Part shown: one piece after another, positions 1 through 5,163 of the stretch
How positions within the stretch are numbered: position 1 is the first letter of the stretch
How the letters are laid out: each line of letters starts with the position of its first letter
Assembly: GCA_905479595.1 (NCBI GenBank)
Contig: CAJQND010000044.1
Span: 1-5,163, forward strand
Origin: an uncultured Hyphomicrobiales bacterium
GTDB taxonomy: Bacteria; Pseudomonadota; Alphaproteobacteria; Rhizobiales; CAJQND01
Reading direction: 5' to 3'
Length of the DNA: 5,163 nt
Position numbers and translations under genes: made by a program
Notes under the pieces: generated by a model
Databases searched by the model: none
The model's input: only the letters and a program-made list of their open reading frames with translations
Told to the model about the DNA's origin: nothing

Positions 1-525
1 TTTCCTGATGCACCGCAGGACGGACAGGGCTTTGCCCAGCAGATCAGGGACACCGCCATGGGTCGGTTCATTTTTACCGACACGTTTTCTGAACCTGGAA
101 ATTCGGCCGGATTTTATTGCCACCAGCGCCTTGAGTGGCTGGCCCGCCAGATCGACGACGCGCCGGGAGATGTTTACATCGCCATGCACCACCCGCCTTT
201 TGATATCGGCATCCCATACATGGATCGCATCAAACTGGTTGATCATGAGGCGTTCACTGAAGTTGCACTGGCGGGTGATAAACTACGTCACATCTTCTTT
301 GGACATGTGCACCGCGCAGTGTTTGGAACCTGGCGTGGCGTCCCCTATTCTGCCCTACCCGGCCTTAACCATCAGGTACCCTTACGCCGCGAACCTGATG
401 GCGAACGCTACACGGATGAGCCACCCATGTATGGCGTGATCACACTCAGCGAAGAGCAGACGATTTTTCACTATGATTGCTACTGGGACCGCAAAGCGCT
501 TCCCGAACCGCCAAAGAAAAAGTAA
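1..525 (+). CDS. GpdQ/CpdA-like metallophosphodiesterase, C-terminal part (5' end outside window)
   Basis: The reading frame is open from base 1 to the TAA at 523-525, giving 174 codons of the C-terminal part of a calcineurin-like metallophosphoesterase. Visible metal-ligand motifs are the MHHPP block (His63 and His64 of the visible part) followed by an MD a few residues on, and GHVHR (residues 101-105), the final two-histidine motif of class III cyclic nucleotide phosphodiesterases. The short Arg-Gly-Val-Pro and Asn-His-Gln-Val-Pro segments after it also resemble GpdQ-type enzymes. Family members are about 270 residues, so roughly the first 100, including the DxH, GD and GNH motifs, lie left of the window. 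An internal ATG at 58 is in frame but is unlikely to be the start, because homology-like sequence continues upstream of it. Such enzymes hydrolyse phosphodiesters such as 3',5'-cAMP or glycerophosphodiesters in a dinuclear metal site; which one applies here cannot be read from this part. No signal peptide can be judged. The gene converges on the importer operon with 4 bases between stops, so it is not co-transcribed with it. Confidence 0.88.
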   Translation, partial: FPDAPQDGQGFAQQIRDTAMGRFIFTDTFSEPGNSAGFYCHQRLEWLARQIDDAPGDVYIAMHHPPFDIGIPYMDRIKLVDHEAFTEVALAGDKLRHIFFGHVHRAVFGTWRGVPYSALPGLNHQVPLRREPDGERYTDEPPMYGVITLSEEQTIFHYDCYWDRKALPEPPKKK

Positions 526-529
526 GGCC

Positions 530-1837
530 TTATTGACTGGTCCCTTTACCGCTGGATTCATTCAGATTTTTCGGGTTGAAAACACCGCCGAATGTGCCGC
601 TGCCGGGGTTCAGGGACGAGCCTTTGTCCGGGGTCTTCTTTGCATCACCTTCATCAAGGTTTCCCGGATTGAACACATCACCAAAAGTTCCAGAACCTGG
701 GTTTGACGGTGCCTGGGCAGGCGGAACCGGGGATTGTGCGGGTTGGTTGAAAATATCCGGGCCTTTAAGCTTTTCCTGCAAACTGCGCTGCTTGGCTTTT
801 TCTTGCAGCTCCTGAATGCGTTTATCGGTCGCCTTACGTTTTTCTTCGCGCACCTCAACCTTACAGGCTTGCGGGTTATATGCTTGCGCAAACAATACAG
901 TACCGATGCCGCCAATCAGAACCAGCGCCAGGATGATCGCTGCCGGATTTCCAGCCAGCATTTTCGGCAGCTTAAATCCACCACCAGAAACCGCGCTTGC
1001 AGGTGCACCATTGGCAATCGCCATCGCTTCGCGGCGTTTGCGCATTTCATAGAATAATGCGCCTAAAATCGTGATGGTAACAATGATAACCGCCAGAGCG
1101 GAGATCGACGGATTGATACCGTAACGCACCTTCTGCGCCAGTTCGATAGTGAGAGTAGGATACTTGCCGAAGGTGAAAGTCGTGGTGTTATAGTTTTCAA
1201 ACGAGGCAAGAAACGCCAAAACCGCGGCAGAGCCCATAGCGGGATAAAGGAATGGCAACATGACCTTGCGGAATGCCTGAACATGCGTTGCGCCGAGATC
1301 AAGCGCTGCTTCAGTCAGTCCCTGGTCGAAGCGCTGAAGACGGGCAACAAAGACCAGCATGCAGTATGACGAGATGAATGTGGTCTGCCCAATAATGGTA
1401 AGGAAAATCCCGTTCTGCAAAAAGCTTTCGTCTGAAAGCCCCAGAAAAGCATTCATCCGGCCCCAAAACACCAGAGTCGAAATACCGAGCACCACACCAG
1501 GTATCAGGATGGGCGCGATTACAATCGTGTAATAGGTAGCCCGAAGTTTCGGCCATATCTGGGTGAGCACCAGTGCACCGGCAAGTCCGATAATCACCGA
1601 CAGAATTACGGTTCCGATCCCGACAATGAAACTGTTGCGGATGCCTGTCATGATCCGGTGGTCGTTGGCAAGCACCGAGAACCATTCAAAGGTCAGGCAT
1701 TCCCACGGCGCGGCCTTGGGGAATGACGGCGAATTGAATGCAGTAATGCCCATGATCACAAGCGGACCCAGCAGGTAGCTGAAGAAAATGACCAAATAAA
1801 TGGCCAGGAACACCTTGATGAGCGGGTTCTGTCTCAT
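530..1837 (-). CDS. PotC/PotI-like ABC importer permease with long C-terminal extension
   Basis: This 435-residue inner-membrane permease is the second channel subunit of the importer. Residues 1-265 form a normal PotC core: helices near 8-33, 68-92, 102-125, 142-165, 197-214 and 244-264, and the EAA loop that docks on the ATPase at 176-195 (Glu176-Ala-Ala, Gly182, Leu194-Pro195). The stretch around 212-245 (SFEN, then KYPTLTIE and RYGINPSISAL) matches the conserved end of PotC/PotI proteins. PotC and PotI are about 265-280 residues, so some 170 residues are extra: a basic linker (266-297), a hydrophobic helix (298-316), a Lys/Glu-rich coiled-coil-like segment (about 326-358), a Pro/Ala linker (364-378) and two 18-residue repeats (379-396, 410-427). 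If the core has both ends in the cytoplasm, the seventh helix places the tail in the periplasm. The start ATG overlaps the upstream permease stop (ATGA), and a GAG lies 8 bases before it. The permease identity is secure; the role of the tail is unknown. Confidence 0.93.
   Translation of the reverse strand: MRQNPLIKVFLAIYLVIFFSYLLGPLVIMGITAFNSPSFPKAAPWECLTFEWFSVLANDHRIMTGIRNSFIVGIGTVILSVIIGLAGALVLTQIWPKLRATYYTIVIAPILIPGVVLGISTLVFWGRMNAFLGLSDESFLQNGIFLTIIGQTTFISSYCMLVFVARLQRFDQGLTEAALDLGATHVQAFRKVMLPFLYPAMGSAAVLAFLASFENYNTTTFTFGKYPTLTIELAQKVRYGINPSISALAVIIVTITILGALFYEMRKRREAMAIANGAPASAVSGGGFKLPKMLAGNPAAIILALVLIGGIGTVLFAQAYNPQACKVEVREEKRKATDKRIQELQEKAKQRSLQEKLKGPDIFNQPAQSPVPPAQAPSNPGSGTFGDVFNPGNLDEGDAKKTPDKGSSLNPGSGTFGGVFNPKNLNESSGKGTSQ
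557..610 (-). repeat. Tail repeat copy B (18 codons, permease residues 410-427)
   Basis: This is the second copy of an 18-residue unit beginning Asn-Pro-Gly-Ser-Gly-Thr-Phe-Gly and ending Asn-Leu-Asn-Glu, eight residues before the permease C-terminus. It matches copy A at 15 of 18 residues; the differences are Gly/Asp, Lys/Gly and Asn/Asp. At DNA level I count 37 of 54 matching bases, and 11 of the 15 identical residues use different codons, so this is an old duplication held at protein level. Confidence 0.9.
650..703 (-). repeat. Tail repeat copy A (18 codons, permease residues 379-396)
   Basis: This is the first copy of the 18-residue unit in the permease tail, directly after the Pro/Ala/Gln-rich linker and separated from copy B by 13 residues (Gly-Asp-Ala-Lys-Lys and following). 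The core pattern shared with copy B is NPGSGTFG-x-VFNP-x-NL-x-E. I do not recognise it as a named domain. Confidence 0.9.
764..946 (-). other. Extra transmembrane helix and coiled-coil-like segment in the permease tail
   Basis: Codons 298-316 encode an uninterrupted hydrophobic stretch (Ala-Ala-Ile-Ile-Leu through Val-Leu-Phe-Ala) suitable for one membrane crossing. It is followed by residues 326-358, which are dense in Lys, Arg, Glu and Gln with Ile341, Leu344, Ala348, Leu353 and Leu357 at roughly heptad spacing. Canonical PotC and PotI proteins end before this region. Topology and coiled coil are judged by eye, not by a prediction program. Confidence 0.7.
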
Positions 1838-2796
1838 TTACCGATCTCGCCCATCTTAACTTTGAACAGGCGCATCATCGCCAAAACGAAAACAATGCAG
1901 ATGAATAGCAGAACCACCGCATAGGCAGCACCACGCGGCCAGTTGCCCCCGGTGTTAAACCATTGATAGATGATCTGCGTGAACCACAGGCTGGATGGCC
2001 CGCCAAGAATTTGCGGCGCAGCCAGCGCACCTGCCGTAAGCATAAATACCATGGTGCACCCAGACACGATGCCCGGCTTGGCGAACGGAATGACAATGCG
2101 CCAATGAATGCGCCACCATGGCGAGCCAAGGTCGCGGGCGGCCTCGATCTGGTTGCGGTCAAGACTTTCAATCGCGTTGTAGATCGGAAAGATCATCAGC
2201 AGGAGATAGGCATAGCCAAGACCGGCATAGAGCGCCACGTTTTCACGGATAAAATCGATGGGTGTATCGAGAATACCAACACCCACCAGTACCGTATTTA
2301 TCACGCCGGTAGCACCAAAAATTATCCGGAACGCAAAGGCGCGAAGGATTTCATTGACCCAATAGGGGATGATCAGCAGCAAAAGCAGCACCCGGCCAGA
2401 CGGGCCAGAGGCCGATTGCCCAAGGAAATAAGCCAGCGGATAACACAGGGCGAGATCAAAGGCGGTCACAAAAATCGCCGCCAGAATGGTCTTGAAAAAG
2501 ACCGCAATATCAACCTTGTTGAACGGAATATCCGTTTGATATCCAAAGATCGATAGCCGCTCAGGATTACCCTCGCTGCCGTTAAAGAAATGCTGGTAAT
2601 TCGACATCGTGTAGACGTCTTTTTCACCACCCTGCGCAGATGGCGGCAGATTGAAACGGAACGAATAGTCCAGCATGGAAAGTTGCGGCAGGACGATCAG
2701 GATAATAATCCAGAAAGCGACCGCCAATAGCAGATATGTCCCCAGCAAAGGGCCGTTACGGTTGAAGAATTCTTTGAAAAAAGTCCCCTTCATCAT
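1834..2796 (-). CDS. PotB/PotH-like ABC importer permease
   Basis: This 320-residue inner-membrane permease pairs with the downstream permease to form the transport channel; its length is close to PotH (about 317). An N-terminal helix (about 18-38) is followed by a roughly 55-residue hydrophilic stretch, likely periplasmic, and then five helices near 98-125, 134-152, 187-208, 242-262 and 290-310. The EAA loop for ATPase docking is at 218-237 (Glu218-Ala-Ala, Gly224, Ile236-Pro237), and the Ala-Pro-Gln-Ile-Leu-Gly-Gly segment at 260-266 corresponds to the conserved PotB site after helix five. The gene begins 6 bases after the ATPase stop and ends in an ATGA overlap with the next permease, so translational coupling is likely. 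Two ATG codons are adjacent (2794-2796 and 2791-2793). The GGGG ribosome-binding stretch at 2800-2803 is 3 bases from the first and 6 from the second, so the second may be the true start, shortening the protein by one residue. Substrate is not determined by this subunit. Confidence 0.94.
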   Translation of the reverse strand: MMKGTFFKEFFNRNGPLLGTYLLLAVAFWIIILIVLPQLSMLDYSFRFNLPPSAQGGEKDVYTMSNYQHFFNGSEGNPERLSIFGYQTDIPFNKVDIAVFFKTILAAIFVTAFDLALCYPLAYFLGQSASGPSGRVLLLLLIIPYWVNEILRAFAFRIIFGATGVINTVLVGVGILDTPIDFIRENVALYAGLGYAYLLLMIFPIYNAIESLDRNQIEAARDLGSPWWRIHWRIVIPFAKPGIVSGCTMVFMLTAGALAAPQILGGPSSLWFTQIIYQWFNTGGNWPRGAAYAVVLLFICIVFVLAMMRLFKVKMGEIGK

Positions 2797-2802
2797 ACGC
2801 CC

Positions 2803-3915
2803 CTATTCACTCGCCAGCGCACCAGCCGGCAGCACCACCGCCTGATCTGCGTTACAGGACAAGGTCATCTGGCTGCCGGGCGCGTGCTCATAAGCCTGGC
2901 CCTGATTGACCAGAGACATTTTGATTTCCGCGCCATCTGCCTGATTGAGGAAAATGTTGTAGGATTGACCTTCAAACTCTTCGGTTTTTATCGACGCGGT
3001 TAGCCGGTTTTCGTCTTTGCCTTTGCGCCCCGCAGCGATGGCGAGAGCTTCCGGGCGCACAAATGCCATCGCATCATTGCCCTTTTGCAGCTTACCACGC
3101 GCGGCAGTTCCAATCTTTGCCCGAAGATCACCCGCCGGTGTATCAACAACCGCGTAATCCTTGGTGATGGTTTTAATCTTGCCGGAGAACACGTTGTTCT
3201 CACCAACAAACGACGCCACAAATGGCGAGGCCGGGTCATCGTAGATTGTGCGGCCATCGGCGATCTGGTCGATTACTCCAGCACTCATCACCGCAACATT
3301 GTCTGACATCGTCAGCGCTTCGCCCTGGTCATGGGTAATGTAAATAAAGGTAATGCCAACCTGTTTTTGAATAGCGCGCAATTCGGTGCGCATGTGCTGG
3401 CGTAATTTTAGATCAAGCGCAGAAAGGGGTTCATCCAGCAACAGCACGTCTGGTTCCGCGCAAAGCGCGCGCGCAATGGCAACGCGCTGCTTCTGACCGC
3501 CAGAAAGCTCATTGACCATCTTGTCGCCCTGCCCTTGCAGTGCGATCAGTTCCAGCAACTCATCTGCGCGTTTGCGCCGTTCGCCTTTCGACGCCCCGCG
3601 CACTTCCATGGAAAACGTGATGTTCTCCCAGATCGGCATCAAAGGAAATAGTGCCAGGTTTTGAAAAATCAGTGCCGTCGGGCGCAAGTTCGGGCCAATA
3701 CCGACCATGTTCGTGCCGCCAATGCGCACTTCACCTTGAGAGGGTTCCTGAAAACCAGAAACCGTGCGCAAGATTGTTGTTTTTCCGCAGCCCGATGGTC
3801 CAAGAAACGAGAAAAACTCACCCCCTTTAATGGACACATTGGCCTCACGGACCGCTACGAAATCCCCGAATTTGACCCAGACATCATCCAGATCAACGCC
3901 TACCCCAGTGCTCAT
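2803..3915 (-). CDS. PotA/PotG-like ABC importer ATPase
   Basis: This 370-residue cytoplasmic subunit hydrolyses ATP to power the importer. In order it shows the Walker A motif GPSGCGKTT (39-47), the Q-loop Gln85 in FQNLALFP, the signature LSGGQKQR (137-144), Walker B VLLLDEP (157-163), the D-loop SALD (165-168) and the switch His195. A C-terminal TOBE/MOI-type regulatory domain follows from about 243, with the typical VRPE at 287-290. All catalytic residues are present and the length fits PotA/PotG (about 375). I chose the ATG at 3913-3915 because GAGG sits 6 bases upstream (3922-3925) and the protein then begins as family members do, with the first beta strand near residue 8. A longer frame from 4011 would add 32 residues unlike the family and would start inside the intergenic hairpin. 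The gene lies 123 bases after the binding-protein stop and 6 bases before the first permease. Confidence 0.95.
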   Translation of the reverse strand: MSTGVGVDLDDVWVKFGDFVAVREANVSIKGGEFFSFLGPSGCGKTTILRTVSGFQEPSQGEVRIGGTNMVGIGPNLRPTALIFQNLALFPLMPIWENITFSMEVRGASKGERRKRADELLELIALQGQGDKMVNELSGGQKQRVAIARALCAEPDVLLLDEPLSALDLKLRQHMRTELRAIQKQVGITFIYITHDQGEALTMSDNVAVMSAGVIDQIADGRTIYDDPASPFVASFVGENNVFSGKIKTITKDYAVVDTPAGDLRAKIGTAARGKLQKGNDAMAFVRPEALAIAAGRKGKDENRLTASIKTEEFEGQSYNIFLNQADGAEIKMSLVNQGQAYEHAPGSQMTLSCNADQAVVLPAGALASE

Positions 3916-3921
3916 CTGCTG

Positions 3922-3925
3922 CCTC
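3922..3925 (-). promoter_or_regulatory. Ribosome binding site of the ATPase gene
   Basis: GAGG on the - strand, 6 bases before the ATG at 3913-3915. It decides the ATPase start in favour of this ATG over the in-frame codon at 4011. Confidence 0.7.
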
Positions 3926-3986
3926 GAAGCCGCGTTGCGCGCGCAATTCCAGCCGTATTGTTCGCCCGCAAAGCAAAAAGTTGCAT

Positions 3987-4018
3987 AAAACCCCGGGCCG
4001 GAAAATTCCAACCCGGGG
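3987..4018 (-). terminator. Intergenic hairpin with T-run: terminator or attenuator after the binding-protein gene
   Basis: Read on the - strand, CCCCGGG (4018-4012) pairs with CCCGGGG (3997-3991). Inside it GGAA (4009-4006) can pair with TTCC (4003-4000), and TTTT (3990-3987) follows directly, with a further run of five T a few bases on. It lies 21 bases after the binding-protein stop. This is the form of a Rho-independent terminator. Because the ATPase and permeases follow on the same strand with no obvious promoter, partial termination that yields more binding protein than transporter is the likely role, as is common in binding-protein-dependent operons. Confidence 0.75.
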
Positions 4019-4038
4019 GATTTAAGTTTTCAGATCGC

Positions 4039-5163
4039 TTACGCGTTCACAAACTTGTTGCGGTATTCGGTGCGCACATCTGCATACCATGGCGCTTCAG
4101 CAGGCCATGGGTTCAGTTTAGCAAGCGAATCGCCTGGATAGGCTTCGGCAAAGTTCTTTTTATAAACATCGCCAGCGAATTTATCCGCTCCAAGAACCGG
4201 TGAATTGTAGCCATGTTTGTCGATGGCTTTACCGGCTGGTTCAGCCTGGTAGGCAAATTTCACGAACTCATAGATCTGGTCCATGTTCTTTGCACCCACA
4301 GGAACGGCCATGCCGTCCACCCAGGCCATAGAACCTTCCTTCGGCGCCTGGTATGTCACAGGGTCGCCATTGGTTTTGAGCGCGAGCGGTGGGCCATCCC
4401 AAGTCTGACCAACAATCACACCTTCGTTCAGCAGGCCATTCTTCTGGGTATCTGCATCGTTCCAAAGGATTTTAATGTTCTTCTTGCGCGCAATGCACCA
4501 ATCGGTAATTTTCTGCCAGATTGGACGCATGGCTTCTTCTGAGGAGTAAGCTTTCCATACTGAACCTGGGTCAAGCTCGCCCTTTGTTTCCATGAAAAGA
4601 CCAGCGCCGAGCATCATCGAATGCGGACGGCCCATGGTTTTGCCAGCATTGGCTTCGTCCCATACGTCGCCATATGATGGAACGCCATCAGCAGGTGTCC
4701 AAAGATCGGTACGCCAACCAACACCTTCTGTTCCCCAGATGTGTGGCAGCCAGAACACACCTTTACCGCCAAAGTTCCAACCGGTTTCGCCAATTTTAGC
4801 CATTGCCGGATTCACTTTGTCGATCGGGACCTTGTTCATATCAACCGGCTGTAGAAGCTCAAGAGGCTCCCACTGCAGATTACGGTTGTTGGTTGGTGAA
4901 ACAATATCAAAACCCTGGCCTTTGGTGGCCTTCATTTTGTTGATGATTTCTTCGTTCGAACCGATACCTGTATAATTTACCTTAATTCCAGACGCATCTG
5001 TGAATGCCTTGACGAATTCCTCAGGCAGGTAATCAGACCACATCAAAATGTTAATTTCGCCAGAGGCAGAAAGCGCATTTTGAATATATGCCGGTGCAGC
5101 AACACCCAGCGCACCTGTTGCGGCAGTTCCTTTCAAAAAGGTACGGCGCGTGTGCGACTTGGC
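4039..5163 (-). CDS. PotD/PotF-like periplasmic substrate-binding protein with Tat signal (N-terminus cut by window edge)
   Basis: The frame is open from the right edge of the window to the TAA at 4039-4041, giving 374 visible codons. Its product captures solute in the periplasm for the importer. The first visible residues contain Thr-Arg-Arg-Thr-Phe-Leu-Lys (5-11), a twin-arginine export motif, then a hydrophobic Ala/Gly-rich stretch (12-30) and a likely cleavage region near 30-34. The mature part starts INILMWSDY (37-45), where WSDY is typical of PotF-like proteins. Further family marks are SNEEI (69-73), FDIVSP (85-90), PHIWGTEGVGW (140-150), the TWDG segment (Trp255), PKEGSMAWVDGMAVP (274-288, with Trp281 and Asp283) and HGYNSP (317-322). 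The TTG at 5134-5136 falls within the signal peptide after the twin arginine and is not the start. Only a few codons at the N-terminus should be missing. Family membership is firm; polyamine as substrate is not, because residues 177-190 lack the acidic residues found there in PotD and PotF. Confidence 0.92.
   Translation of the reverse strand, partial: AKSHTRRTFLKGTAATGALGVAAPAYIQNALSASGEINILMWSDYLPEEFVKAFTDASGIKVNYTGIGSNEEIINKMKATKGQGFDIVSPTNNRNLQWEPLELLQPVDMNKVPIDKVNPAMAKIGETGWNFGGKGVFWLPHIWGTEGVGWRTDLWTPADGVPSYGDVWDEANAGKTMGRPHSMMLGAGLFMETKGELDPGSVWKAYSSEEAMRPIWQKITDWCIARKKNIKILWNDADTQKNGLLNEGVIVGQTWDGPPLALKTNGDPVTYQAPKEGSMAWVDGMAVPVGAKNMDQIYEFVKFAYQAEPAGKAIDKHGYNSPVLGADKFAGDVYKKNFAEAYPGDSLAKLNPWPAEAPWYADVRTEYRNKFVNA
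5077..5151 (-). other. Twin-arginine (Tat) signal peptide of the binding protein
   Basis: Visible residues 5-29 hold T-R-R-T-F-L-K followed by a weakly hydrophobic Ala/Gly-rich core, which fits the Tat consensus (S/T-R-R-x-F-L-K). Export of a folded binding protein is inferred from the motif alone; the extreme N-terminus lies outside the window. Confidence 0.8.

Noticed and set aside
8..439. Open frame of 143 codons on the + strand overlapping the phosphodiesterase
   Set aside because: It lies in another frame over a gene with clear metallophosphoesterase motifs, and its own translation has no recognisable pattern.
521..534. Bidirectional terminator at the convergent stops
   Set aside because: The palindrome can form only about five weak base pairs around a four-base loop, too unstable for a terminator, though a T-rich run follows on the - strand.
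533..961. Separate small membrane protein starting at permease Met293 (ATG at 959-961)
   Set aside because: No ribosome binding site at useful spacing precedes it and the frame is continuous with the permease; an internal start cannot be excluded but is not supported.
1963..2556. Long + strand open frame (197 codons) antisense to the PotB-like permease
   Set aside because: The opposite strand encodes a well-supported membrane permease with an EAA motif; the antisense translation is low-complexity, Arg/Lys-rich and has no domain.
3916..4011. N-terminal extension of the ATPase from an upstream ATG at 4011
   Set aside because: The added 32 residues do not resemble the family, the codon lies inside the terminator hairpin, and the ATG at 3915 has GAGG at good spacing.
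3661..4203. Long + strand open frame (180 codons) antisense to the ATPase and binding-protein genes
   Set aside because: It crosses two genes and the hairpin, and reads as a shadow of the ATPase; no ribosome binding site or family pattern was seen.
1..5163. CRISPR array, insertion sequence, tRNA/rRNA or defence system
   Set aside because: No spaced direct repeats, terminal inverted repeats, transposase motifs or RNA gene patterns were found; all but about 130 bases are coding.

Overview
The window holds one truncated phosphodiesterase gene on the + strand and, converging on it, a four-gene ABC importer operon on the - strand. Moderate GC, tightly packed genes and the protein styles suggest an alphaproteobacterium, possibly Hyphomicrobiales (Rhizobiales) or a marine relative. 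That placement is an inference from general resemblance; no RNA gene or marker is present to fix it.

Layout in + coordinates: 1-525 (+) is the C-terminal part of a GpdQ/CpdA-like metallophosphoesterase whose start lies left of the window. Only 4 bases separate its stop from the stop of the last importer gene. The importer, transcribed right to left, consists of a periplasmic substrate-binding protein (4039-5163, N-terminus cut by the window edge, Tat signal visible), an intergenic hairpin with a T-run (about 3987-4018), an ATPase (2803-3915), a PotB/PotH-like permease (1834-2796) and a PotC/PotI-like permease (530-1837). The order binding protein, ATPase, permease, permease matches potFGHI rather than potABCD. 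The last three genes are almost seamless: 6 bases between ATPase and first permease, and an ATGA overlap between the permeases. The hairpin after the binding-protein gene probably lowers transcription of the membrane and ATPase genes relative to the binding protein.

Together the four products would form a Type I ABC importer of the polyamine/opine/iron (PotD/PotF-like) class: the binding protein captures a small cationic or organic solute in the periplasm, the two permeases form the channel and the ATPase dimer drives uptake. The substrate cannot be named with certainty. The binding protein keeps several of the aromatic and Asp positions of PotD/PotF but seems to lack acidic residues in a segment where those proteins bind amines.

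The most unusual item is the last permease. After a normal six-helix PotC core (about 265 residues) it carries about 170 extra residues: a predicted seventh membrane helix, a charged coiled-coil-like stretch, a Pro-rich linker and two copies of an 18-residue Gly/Asn/Pro-rich motif. The two copies are conserved as protein but differ at most synonymous positions. No mobile element, CRISPR array, tRNA, rRNA or stretch over 300 bases without a gene was seen. The operon promoter must lie right of the window.
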